Positions 41,301 to 48,512 of a stretch of 64,000 nucleotides of DNA are shown piece after piece. Source of the DNA: Paludibacteraceae bacterium (GTDB lineage: Bacteria > Bacteroidota > Bacteroidia > Bacteroidales > Paludibacteraceae); the NCBI GenBank assembly GCA_017649925.1, contig JAGCFX010000031.1, positions 1 to 64,000 on the forward strand. The letters are read 5' to 3'. The stretch's first letter is position 1. Every line of letters starts with the position of its first letter. Under the pieces are notes generated by a model. The model made no database searches. It worked only from the letters and a program-made list of their open reading frames with translations, and was not told the origin of the DNA. The translations under genes were made by a program, and so were the position numbers.

Positions 41301-42835
41301 TGACTAGTTGGCCGAACGGCAAACTGCCGGGTAGGTTCACTATCAATAGCGATGGTTATCAAGTGCAGTTCTCGCAAGGTAATTTGCAGTACAAACCGAG
41401 TGAAGATAAGTGGCGGTTTGCTACGTCCATGAAAGCGGCGGATGGCTCAACGAGATTCTACGAAGGGGACGCTAATATCAATATCACGGATCCTTCATAC
41501 GAGGGATGGCTTGACCTCTTTGGCTGGGGAACGGGTAATAATCCGACTCTGGCTTCGGCGAACCTTGCTGACTATGGCGCGTTTGCCGATTGGGGCATTA
41601 ATCCGATCATCAACGGCGGTAACCTGCCGAATATATGGCGTACGCTCAGCAAGGACGAATGGCATTTCCTTCTCTTTGAGCGTCTCAATGCTGATAAATT
41701 GAAGAAAGTGGTTACTGTAGGCGGTGAATCATGGCTCGTCTTGTTGCCCGATAACTGGGAACGACCGACAGATGTTACCGAGACGCAGATGCCTGATATC
41801 TACGATATCGATGCTATTGTGGCTGATGCCGACTGGGATTATCTCGAGAACTTGGGTTGGGTATTCCTGCCTGCTGCAGGCTATCGTAGTTTCGCCGAAA
41901 CGGGTGGCGCGAAGACTTTCAGCGCTTATTGGTCTTCAAATACGGCGGGAAGCGAAAGAGCTTACTTCGCGTACTTCCGTTCAGACCCGACTATTGATGT
42001 TAATAACTACCTCCGCTCCACTGGTTATTCCGTTCGCCTCGTACGTGACGTGATGAACTGTGTTGATAGAAGTTATGATATCTATGAAACGGTGCCGGGT
42101 ACTTCTTATACATGGAATGGTGAGACCTACTCCGCCAGTGGCGAGTATGTTCAGATCTTCTTCGATAAGACAGGATGTGACTCTATCGTCACGCTCCATC
42201 TCACTTTGACAGACTGCAATACCATTTATCACAATTTTGAAGAAGTAGTAATAGCCGATTCCTATACATGGAATAGTCAGACATATGCCTTGGGCGGTGA
42301 TTATGAGCAGACCTTTACGCTGCCGAATGGCTGCGACTCCGTGGCAAGGCTCCATCTGTTCCTCTATAATTACGAAATCAGTTATCCGACTTCTATGGGA
42401 GGACTGATTAATATATGGAATGAACTGGGACTTGCGGAAGGAGAGGTTTCCAAGTATGCGTATATGGCTCGCGGATATGTTACCCAATGGGTTGATGGTT
42501 ATCCTGACTTCCAAAATGCGGACTTCTTCATTGATGATACGAAAGATAGTGAGGAGACAATATTCGAATGTTTCCGTCTGAAAGCAAGTTACGATGAAGA
42601 TAAGACAAAACTGAATAAGGGAGATCTTGTGGAAGCGATTGGCTACCTGAAAAATCAGTACTCTAAGCCGCAATTGGTAAATGGTATCTTCCGAGTAATT
42701 GAGCGTAATGAAGATCAGGCTATTGATGGAGTAAACGCAACCGGTCAGTACCGCAAAATCCTCCTCAATAACCAACTTTACATCCTTACGCCCGACGGCG
42801 CAATGTATAACGTAATTGGTATTCAAAATCATTAA
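38327..42835 (+). CDS. Giant secreted multidomain protein with InlB-type repeats
   Basis: 1,502 residues with a signal peptide. The order is: first copy of a domain opening GRFSVASGVQVRFAQGNLQY (about 35-300); two InlB-type repeats (YDVVFKNWDGTVL, then YTVRFIDPYDGTVL); a beta region (about 440-650); two repeats ending NGCDSVVTLHL; carbohydrate-module-like beta domains (YFVAGNGSAGNPWCDGKFWD onward); a second copy of the first domain (GRFTINSDGYQVQFSQGNLQY, about 1003-1240); two more CDS-type repeats; and a C-terminal domain ending LYILTPDGAMYNVIGIQNH. It is likely surface-exposed and adhesin-like; the ligand is unknown. ATG 38351 in a duplicated start is an equal alternative. Confidence 0.8.
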   Translation: MKKHLFLFMKKHLFLLMCAVMAATMTFAAQQGSKGGRFSVASGVQVRFAQGNLQYHVRNHVWQFATRQDSVIGESNEGRITENYNGWIDLFGWGTSGYNNKMPYMYSRTNSEYAFGDKTDIAGTNYDWGVYCAISNGGNQAGLWRTLTKAEWMYMLNNRTDAPLLHGFGSVNGLRGFILLPDGWALPVGGHFTSVGTNRAQNAYTLDEWAIMEAAGAVFLPDAGYATPKSNGTVEWSGPSSSRGNIGVMESSYVSSTANTASSCSCFKLSYNLSSYDSETNLVKNANSSSFYMENPVRLAYTIVDYDVVFKNWDGTVLASQPVEVGSPATPPTPPDRSGYTFTGWSSSVTGMTPACITGPVTFTAQYEERVTYTVRFIDPYDGTVLKTEYVDPNGAATAPAEPSHTGGYTFLRWDKAFNNITANTDVNALYQYGLRIAGTRVTDDNLSTLGSLTGVTVNTGGYLIFEPATRTLKMKDLTITTSNVTWAIFTQIPNLLIEVSGTCDLNTPYCIAFRSDNNTSIVGIDNSALLKVRNAGPLPSGVEGGTAGMCYAALTTFNNSSLTISDCNVQVEGAGGIYIQGSSQLILTRVHLTTKVVGTPTGDKQREVMLSFRANVAPILSYCEPLAPEGVTYSSELKGYTVDGFNLTTEQVEIGQPPCSAKTSEFTQTACDFYTWNDQTYTTSGNYDQTFVMQNGCDSVVTLHLTVNQSKASEFSETATSSYTWNGQTYVMSGDYRQTFSAANGCDSVVTLHLTITTPVTNYFVAGNGSAGNPWCDGKFWDPAGSLIQDGSITFHNVPVGTYEFKITNGDWQSGGGSEWAFGAVDASCSSANVANGGSDANGNIKLITSVKQDIKIEFDGTRICVIGTFVDPSTVVVSDYTVVGSEELLGAFWDLYAQANDMTLAEPGIFKLTKNNIALEAGVVYQYKVVGGHNYSIFQWPSESQNNELVVEEDGDYDVVFTFNRNTNPYTLTAVATKVKVIPEEVPTDMTSWPNGKLPGRFTINSDGYQVQFSQGNLQYKPSEDKWRFATSMKAADGSTRFYEGDANINITDPSYEGWLDLFGWGTGNNPTLASANLADYGAFADWGINPIINGGNLPNIWRTLSKDEWHFLLFERLNADKLKKVVTVGGESWLVLLPDNWERPTDVTETQMPDIYDIDAIVADADWDYLENLGWVFLPAAGYRSFAETGGAKTFSAYWSSNTAGSERAYFAYFRSDPTIDVNNYLRSTGYSVRLVRDVMNCVDRSYDIYETVPGTSYTWNGETYSASGEYVQIFFDKTGCDSIVTLHLTLTDCNTIYHNFEEVVIADSYTWNSQTYALGGDYEQTFTLPNGCDSVARLHLFLYNYEISYPTSMGGLINIWNELGLAEGEVSKYAYMARGYVTQWVDGYPDFQNADFFIDDTKDSEETIFECFRLKASYDEDKTKLNKGDLVEAIGYLKNQYSKPQLVNGIFRVIERNEDQAIDGVNATGQYRKILLNNQLYILTPDGAMYNVIGIQNH

Positions 42836-42853
42836 TGTCAAAATACAATAGTT

Positions 42854-44191
42854 ATGAAAAAGCACAATCTTTTTTCTCTATTCTCGCTGCTGCTGGCAGT
42901 AGTGTTAATAATGGCCACCGGCTGTAACGAAAAGAACACGCCGGAAGATAACCCTGGTGGCGGTACAGAGCAACCGGGAGGTAATGATAACCCCGGTGGA
43001 GGTGACAATCCGGGCGGTGGAGATAATCCCGGCGGTGGAGATAATCCCGGCGGTGGTGGCGGACAATCTGCCGCAGCGGCTGATATCTTCAAAGCCTTTG
43101 ACCGACAAGGCAATGAGTTCTGGTATCGTTGGACTAGCAGCAGTAGTTATGTTTCATACGGAAGCGGTACGCAGCACTCGTCCAGTGCCAAATGTATTAG
43201 TTGGGAGGTTGTGAGCGTCAGTTCAAATAGTGCTACCGTGCATCAGTATGAAAATATTGACTATAATAACCCGTCCACGTTGACCTTTACCCGCGGCTCG
43301 GACGGCACATTGCTCTTGGGTGGCAAAGCGGTAACCAACACCCAAACTCCGGAGTTCTATTGTATGAATTTCAGTAAGAGCGGTTCGTATGAGTGGAAAG
43401 AAACCTACAATAATGGTGCGTATACCAATATCTTCTATACGAAAAGCAATGGCTATACTACAACCTCTATGAGTCATGACATCTCGGAGACTTGGAACCA
43501 ATATGGTCTCTCTTACAGCAAATATAGCAGTATGTCTGATGATGCTACGGTCGGCAGTTACACCAAGACACAGAGCCTCGTGAAAGCACATACTGCCTAC
43601 GGCGATTATAACGATGCCGCAACAGGAGAACCGCCGGCCGTGACGGGTATCACAGAAGTGAAAGATTACAGCAGCTCTTCGGATTACGTGAAATCCAATC
43701 CCGGCTCTGCGATGGTATGGGTTACGTTCACGCAATCTGGTACGGCAAGTAACACATGGGGCTATTGCTTGGGTATGTACCTGAACGATGGAAATGGTGG
43801 CAGCAAATGCTATCCCTTCTATGAGATTTCTGACCTCAGCACCTATGTTAAGGCGGCTGTGGTGGAGTATGGCAACTTTCAGGCAAAGGATCATTATGTG
43901 TGGGCGGAGAAAGACTTTTCGGATAACTCGCACCAGATATATATCTATTTAACTCCGGCAGGGGTAGAGTTGGGACAAAGTGCAGGTGCACTGTATTTTG
44001 GCATCTTTGCTTTGGGATATGGTTCCATGTCCGCTGTTTCCGGCGAAAGTACGTTTGGGCTTAATTTCCAGAGTAGTTCTGCACCGCGACGCGTTGTAAC
44101 GAATGTTGAAACTATTGATGGTAAGCCGCTGCAAATCACTCCGGCACGCCGACTCTCTTCGTCTGAACGAACAATGCACTCCATCAGATAA
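42854..44191 (+). CDS. Surface lipoprotein with Asp-Asn-Pro-Gly repeat linker
   Basis: A 445-residue lipoprotein. After the signal MKKHNLFSLFSLLLAVVLIM the lipobox ATGC gives the anchored Cys. A flexible Gly-rich linker of DNPGGG units follows, coded by four 18-bp repeats (42986-43057). The rest is beta-rich with many Ser/Tyr/Trp, for example NEFWYRWTSSSSYVSYGSG and WAEKDFSDNSHQIYIYLTPAG. I recognise no enzymatic motif. It follows the giant secreted protein after 18 bases, so the two are probably co-expressed and may act together at the surface. Confidence 0.78.
   Translation: MKKHNLFSLFSLLLAVVLIMATGCNEKNTPEDNPGGGTEQPGGNDNPGGGDNPGGGDNPGGGDNPGGGGGQSAAAADIFKAFDRQGNEFWYRWTSSSSYVSYGSGTQHSSSAKCISWEVVSVSSNSATVHQYENIDYNNPSTLTFTRGSDGTLLLGGKAVTNTQTPEFYCMNFSKSGSYEWKETYNNGAYTNIFYTKSNGYTTTSMSHDISETWNQYGLSYSKYSSMSDDATVGSYTKTQSLVKAHTAYGDYNDAATGEPPAVTGITEVKDYSSSSDYVKSNPGSAMVWVTFTQSGTASNTWGYCLGMYLNDGNGGSKCYPFYEISDLSTYVKAAVVEYGNFQAKDHYVWAEKDFSDNSHQIYIYLTPAGVELGQSAGALYFGIFALGYGSMSAVSGESTFGLNFQSSSAPRRVVTNVETIDGKPLQITPARRLSSSERTMHSIR
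42986..43057 (+). repeat. Four 18-bp tandem repeats coding DNPGGG
   Basis: Units begin GATAACCCCGGTGGAGGT and end GATAATCCCGGCGGTGGT. They encode the linker between the lipid anchor and the folded part. Confidence 0.9.
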
Positions 44192-44219
44192 TGTTCAACA
44201 ACTTCAAATAATTACAATC

Positions 44220-44394
44220 ATAAAAAAACTATTTATTGCTATCTTCGTTCTCACGGCAAGTATTTCCACAAATGCATTGCCTTATGGGTCCTAATGCATG
44301 GGATGTTACCGATGCTGCTGGAAGAATGCGCTATAAGAGCGACTGGGATCCTGAGGAACGCGCAGAAAAAGAGCATAATCAAATCCCAAAATAA
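44220..44394 (+). pseudogene. Remnant of a small secreted-peptide gene
   Basis: From 44220 the frame reads KKLFIAIFVLTASISTNALP, a good signal peptide, but the codon where Met would be is ATA and the frame stops soon after at TAA. In the next frame, from ATG 44284, 36 codons encode MGPNAWDVTDAAGRMRYKSD and a charged tail to 44394. The two parts together look like one short exported protein with a lost start and a frameshift. Expression of the 36-codon piece alone cannot be excluded. Confidence 0.45.
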
Positions 44395-44411
44395 ATATTG
44401 CCTTCAAAGCA

Positions 44412-44590
44412 ATACGCTCGGTCCGTTGTAGGTCCGTTATCGAGCCGTTATCGAACCGTTATCGAGGCAATATCGAGACTGTACCATAAGATACCCATAA
44501 CATATCCATAGGATACCCATAGGATATTCGCTCCGTTTTTGCACAAATATCACTTCTCCTGTATATATACGTAGTATATATACACTTTTT
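44412..44590. repeat. Modular 11-bp iteron element, copy 2
   Basis: Module i is five units at 44423-44477 (CCGTTGTAGGT, CCGTTATCGAG, CCGTTATCGAA, CCGTTATCGAG, GCAATATCGAG), with a weaker one before it. After ACTGTA, module ii is four units at 44484-44527, 43 of 44 bases identical to copy 1. Module iii is GTATATATAC at 44561-44570 and 44574-44583 separated by GTA. The spacer CCGTTTTTGCACAAAT is also shared with copy 1. It lies upstream of the rmlC promoter. Confidence 0.85.
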
Positions 44591-44629
44591 GAAGGATTTT
44601 TAGTTTAAAAGAAAAAAAAGCACACTTTC

Positions 44630-44660
44630 TTGCATATATGCAAAAAAAAGTGTAATTTTG
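44630..44660 (+). promoter_or_regulatory. Promoter of the rmlC operon
   Basis: TTG 44630-44632 and TAATTTTG 44653-44660, 20-bp spacer. Confidence 0.8.
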
Positions 44661-44686
44661 CACGCTTTTTTGTAATACTTGTAACC

Positions 44687-45238
44687 ATGGAAATAATCAA
44701 AACCCCTATTGAAGGTCTGCTGGTGATTGAGCCGCGCGTGTTTAGGGATGCCCGCGGATATTTTGTAGAAACCTACAATGAGCAGCGTTATCGCGAAGCT
44801 GGCATAAGTGCCAAATTCGTACAAGATAATCAATCTTGCTCATCGTATGGTGTTGTACGCGGACTGCATTTCCAAAAACCTCCGTACGCACAGGCAAAAC
44901 TGGTTTGCTGTACTGTCGGGCGTGTCTTGGACGTGGCGGTCGATTTACGCAAGAATAGTCCCACTTACGGGCAATGGTACAGCGTGGAGTTGAGCGAAGA
45001 GAACAAACGCCAGTTCTTTATCCCGCGTGGCTTTGCACATGGGTTTTCCGTCCTGAGTGAAAATGCTATTTTTACTTACAAATGTGATAATCTATATCAC
45101 CCGGAATGCGAGGGCGGGGTGCTACTTAGCGATTCTGTTCTCGCAATTGATTGGCGAATCCCGGAGGATGCACGTATTATCAGCGAGAAAGACACGAAAC
45201 ATCCGGCGTTTAATGAATTAGAAACTCCTTTCATATGA
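44687..45238 (+). CDS. rmlC: dTDP-4-dehydrorhamnose 3,5-epimerase
   Basis: A 183-residue cupin enzyme, the usual RmlC length. It has FRDARGYFVETYNEQRYREA, then SSYGVVRGLHFQKPPYAQAK with the catalytic His, VLDVAVDLRKNSPTYG and FFIPRGFAHGFSVLSE with the active-site region, and FTYKCDNLYHPECE. It epimerises dTDP-4-keto-6-deoxyglucose in dTDP-L-rhamnose synthesis. ATG 44687 is preferred; ATG 44630 would cover the promoter. rmlA and rmlB are not in the window. Confidence 0.95.
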   Translation: MEIIKTPIEGLLVIEPRVFRDARGYFVETYNEQRYREAGISAKFVQDNQSCSSYGVVRGLHFQKPPYAQAKLVCCTVGRVLDVAVDLRKNSPTYGQWYSVELSEENKRQFFIPRGFAHGFSVLSENAIFTYKCDNLYHPECEGGVLLSDSVLAIDWRIPEDARIISEKDTKHPAFNELETPFI

Positions 45239-46092
45239 ATATCTTAATCACAGGCAGTAACGGTCAGTTGGGCAATGAGATGCGTGTGCTGAGCAAGCAG
45301 CATCCGAATCATCGTTATTTTTTCGCTGATGTTGTGGAGGCGGAGAATGTATATATTTTGGATATTACGGACAGCAAAGTCGTTTCAAACTTTGTTGCTG
45401 CCAATGCTATTGACCTTATAGTGAATTGTGCTGCATATACGAATGTGGACAAAGCCGAAGAAGACGAGGCTACTGCGCTGAAGATCAACGCCGAAGCGCT
45501 GACGGTGCTCGGCGGTCAAGGCGTGCGCGTTATACATGTGAGCACAGACTACGTCTTCTCGGGCGATGAGCATGTTCCCTGCCGCGAGACCGATCCTGTG
45601 GCGCCGCGCACTGCGTATGGACGCACAAAGTACGAAGGCGAAAAACGACTCTTGGCTGTTTGTCCCGACGCTGTTATATTAAGAACTGCTTGGCTCTATT
45701 CGACTTATGGCAATAACTTCGTGAAGACGATGATCCGTCTGGGACAAGAGAAAGAGTCTCTCGGCGTGGTCTTTGACCAAATCGGTACGCCCACTTATGC
45801 CGCAGACCTCGCATGGGCAATCTTTACGGTCATTGAGAGCCCTGTTTGGCGACCGGGCATCTACCATTTTACGAATGAAGGTGTCTGCTCGTGGTACGAT
45901 TTTACCATCGCTATTCATGAACTCGCGGGCATTAAAAAATGTAAAGTTCGCCCGATTTTATCGGAAGAATATCAATATAAGACTCCCCGTCCGCACTACA
46001 GCGTATTGGATAAGACGAAGTTCAAAAAGACGTTCGGCGTGGAAATCCCGTATTGGCTGGACGGACTCAAACGGTGCATTGCTAAACTATGA
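45235..46092 (+). CDS. rmlD: dTDP-4-dehydrorhamnose reductase
   Basis: A 285-residue SDR-superfamily enzyme. MNILITGSNGQLGNEMRVLS is the nucleotide-binding motif, DLIVNCAAYTNVDKAEED and VIHVSTDYVFSGDE follow, and the catalytic pair is in AYGRTKYEGEK (Tyr-x3-Lys). It makes the last step to dTDP-L-rhamnose with NAD(P)H. It overlaps rmlC by four bases and the next gene by four. Confidence 0.95.
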   Translation: MNILITGSNGQLGNEMRVLSKQHPNHRYFFADVVEAENVYILDITDSKVVSNFVAANAIDLIVNCAAYTNVDKAEEDEATALKINAEALTVLGGQGVRVIHVSTDYVFSGDEHVPCRETDPVAPRTAYGRTKYEGEKRLLAVCPDAVILRTAWLYSTYGNNFVKTMIRLGQEKESLGVVFDQIGTPTYAADLAWAIFTVIESPVWRPGIYHFTNEGVCSWYDFTIAIHELAGIKKCKVRPILSEEYQYKTPRPHYSVLDKTKFKKTFGVEIPYWLDGLKRCIAKL

Positions 46093-46799
46093 AACGGATA
46101 CTGGAATTTCTGACAGCGTTGTCGGCAAACAATAACCGCGAGTGGTTCGCAGAGAATAAAGAATGGTATCGCGAGTGCTATGCGCGCTTCGTAGAGTTTT
46201 CCGCGGAGTATATCCGTCGGCTGTCAGAGATAGACCCTTCGTTGACAGGGTTGCAACCCAAGGACTGTATCTGGCGCATTTATCGCGATGTTCGTTTCTC
46301 GCATGACAAACGACCCTACAAAGAGTGGTTCGGTTGTTTTCCTGCAACCGGTGTTCCCGGGAAGCCGAAAACATGGGGAAAGCATTCTATGCGAGGCGGC
46401 TACTATGTTCATATTCAACCCGGACAGTGCATGTTCGCCGGTGGAATATGGGATCCGGGCAAAGAACTACTGACGGCGTTGCGCAAAGAGATTGAAGCCA
46501 ATTATGAGGAGGTGGAAGCCATCATGGCTGCGCCGCAATGGAAGAAATATTTCGACCAGGATTTTGACCCGTATTGGGGAATGCTTAAGAAAGTGCCCGC
46601 AGGTTTTGACCCGGAGTTCAAACATGCGGAGTGGCTCAAGCATAAGACTTATACATTTAGCACGCCGCTAACGGACAAGGACGTCAGTTTGCCCGATTTC
46701 ATCGATAAAATCGTAGAAATAGCGGCTGCGGGAAAACCGATGAATGACTTCCTCAATTATACGTTTGAGGAATACGGCGAATTCCCGAGTAGATGTTAA
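46089..46799 (+). CDS. DUF2461/TIGR02453 family protein
   Basis: A 236-residue soluble protein matching the DUF2461 family throughout: ILEFLTALSANNNREWFAEN, WRIYRDVRFSHDKRPYKEWFG, MRGGYYVHIQPGQCMFAGG and then a helical C-terminal part. The family is widespread and of unknown function. It overlaps rmlD via ATGA and ends two bases before tRNA-Arg. Confidence 0.85.
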   Translation: MKRILEFLTALSANNNREWFAENKEWYRECYARFVEFSAEYIRRLSEIDPSLTGLQPKDCIWRIYRDVRFSHDKRPYKEWFGCFPATGVPGKPKTWGKHSMRGGYYVHIQPGQCMFAGGIWDPGKELLTALRKEIEANYEEVEAIMAAPQWKKYFDQDFDPYWGMLKKVPAGFDPEFKHAEWLKHKTYTFSTPLTDKDVSLPDFIDKIVEIAAAGKPMNDFLNYTFEEYGEFPSRC

Positions 46800-46801
46800 T
46801 A

Positions 46802-46873
46802 GATTTGCTAGTTCAATGGATAGAACGGGGCTCTCCTAAAGCTCAAATCCGGGTTCGATTCCCGGGCGAATCA
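46802..46873 (+). tRNA. tRNA-Arg (anticodon CCT)
   Basis: The acceptor GATTTGC (46802-46808) pairs with GCGAATC (46866-46872), one G-U. The anticodon stem GGGCT/AGCTC encloses CTCCTAA with CCT in the centre, reading AGG codons. The T arm is CCGGG-TTCGATT-CCCGG and the discriminator is A46873. CCA is not encoded, unlike tRNA-Glu at 169, so the cca enzyme in this window would add it. It sits two bases after a stop codon and 20 bases before the next start. Confidence 0.93.
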
Positions 46874-46893
46874 CAAAAATAATTATTGCAACC

Positions 46894-48501
46894 ATGAAAC
46901 ACTTTTATTCATTGGCGAATCACATTCGAATCGGTTTGCTGCTGGTTACGGCTTGCTGTTGTGTACCGCTGGTCGCTCAAAACGATACGGTGAGCATTTT
47001 CAGTCAAGCCTCGGAAGCGGAGCGTTTTGAGACCTCCGAACAGCGTTTTGCTACGGAAGAGACGCGGGAAATGAAAAAGAAACCCGATAGTCTGGTACGT
47101 GTGCAAACGACACGAATTGAGTACTTCACAGACACGCTCACACGTATTGTTTCTTCGCCGGATAGCGTGCTCAAGCAACGCGAGGATGTTGTCCGCGCGG
47201 ATTCATTGGACCGCAGAGGTCATTATATCGAGGCGCATGTGGGGGTCAGCTATGGTGCGTTGGGTTATTCCTTTGCTGACTCGCTGAACACAGTGAACGG
47301 CTTTGTGAGCCCGCTTATTCAACTCCAGTATGCTTATTTCTTCCATCAGAACGTAGGTATAGGTATCGGTGCATGGTTTACCGCCACTCGCTCTGACGCG
47401 CACCTCGGCGGCACATATACATGGGATGATCAGGAAGATACGGACCTTGAGCAGCATTATACCCATACTTCGCAAGTTATTGAATGGGACGAGCATCAGA
47501 CAATTCATAACCTCGGTATTCCTATCTCGCTGCAGTTCCAGTGGTTGAATGAAAAACGCACCGCAGGTCTGTTCGCCGCACTAGGTGTCGCGCCGGTGTT
47601 TGCTGTGAAGAATAACTATCGCGTAGCAAAAGGACAAGTGAACCACACCGGTTATTATCCCGCATGGAACTTGACGCTGACGGATATGCATGAGTTTGGT
47701 GTCAAGGATTATACGGAGGAGGAGTCTGCAAAAGGTACACTGGCAGTCAAGCCGCAGATAACGGTCTTTGCCGACCTTGGAGCACTGATCCCGCTCACCA
47801 AACAAATTGATCTTTTCGTTGGCGGTTATTTCCAATGCGGAGCCAACGATGCCAATAAGTCCGAGAAACATGACTTGGGTTGGAAGGACGACAATTATAG
47901 TTTTATGGAAGAGTACACCGGTGCTTATGCCCTTTCTTCCGTCAAGCCTTCGCATCCTTATGAAGCGGGTTTGAAAGTCGGTGTTCACTGGCATCATATC
48001 AAGCCGGACAAACATACGATAGTTGATTATTACGATTATTTCACACGCCGCGATACAACGGTAGATTTGATGCCGCGCCAAGATACGATTCTTACGGAAC
48101 GCATCGACACACTTACCCGCGCGCATATTTTGAAAGCTGCAGAACAGGTGGAGAAATTCAATAAGATCTATTTTGAATACGATAGTTATAAACTGACGCC
48201 GGAAGCACAGAACTACCTCTCTTCTATTGTGGAAGTGCTGAATAAAGTGCCTGACGCAAAGATATCCATTGACGGTCACGCATCGGCGGAAGGATTAATC
48301 AAACACAACGAGAAACTGGCATACAACCGCGCGAAAGAGGTGGCCAAATACCTCATCAGCAAAGGTCTGGATAAGAAACGCGTCATTGTTATAGGACACG
48401 GCTCGTTGATTTCCAACGAAGAGAACATTAACCATGAACTCCCGCTTGACCGCCGTGTTGAGGTGAAAGTGGTTCAAAAACAAAGCGATCTACAGAAATA
48501 G
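46894..48501 (+). CDS. OmpA-family outer-membrane protein
   Basis: A 535-residue exported protein with signal peptide (cleavage near LVAQ). A middle region with beta-strand pattern (HYIEAHVGVSYGALGYSF to about 380) is a predicted barrel. The C-terminal OmpA domain (about 420-530) has IYFEYDSYKLTPEAQNYLSS, ISIDGHASAEG and YNRAKEVAKYLISKG, with the Asp and Arg residues that bind diaminopimelate. It would tie the outer membrane to the wall. It follows tRNA-Arg with no promoter match between. Confidence 0.88.
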   Translation: MKHFYSLANHIRIGLLLVTACCCVPLVAQNDTVSIFSQASEAERFETSEQRFATEETREMKKKPDSLVRVQTTRIEYFTDTLTRIVSSPDSVLKQREDVVRADSLDRRGHYIEAHVGVSYGALGYSFADSLNTVNGFVSPLIQLQYAYFFHQNVGIGIGAWFTATRSDAHLGGTYTWDDQEDTDLEQHYTHTSQVIEWDEHQTIHNLGIPISLQFQWLNEKRTAGLFAALGVAPVFAVKNNYRVAKGQVNHTGYYPAWNLTLTDMHEFGVKDYTEEESAKGTLAVKPQITVFADLGALIPLTKQIDLFVGGYFQCGANDANKSEKHDLGWKDDNYSFMEEYTGAYALSSVKPSHPYEAGLKVGVHWHHIKPDKHTIVDYYDYFTRRDTTVDLMPRQDTILTERIDTLTRAHILKAAEQVEKFNKIYFEYDSYKLTPEAQNYLSSIVEVLNKVPDAKISIDGHASAEGLIKHNEKLAYNRAKEVAKYLISKGLDKKRVIVIGHGSLISNEENINHELPLDRRVEVKVVQKQSDLQK

Positions 48502-48512
48502 GAGATAAGACT

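Noticed and set aside
41981..42865. A 294-codon antisense frame in the giant secreted gene
   Set aside because: It has no domain, no promoter and unusual composition; the plus-strand frame holds conserved repeats.
42986..43057. Short regular repeats as a CRISPR array
   Set aside because: They are 18-bp head-to-tail units without spacers, coding for a Gly-rich linker.
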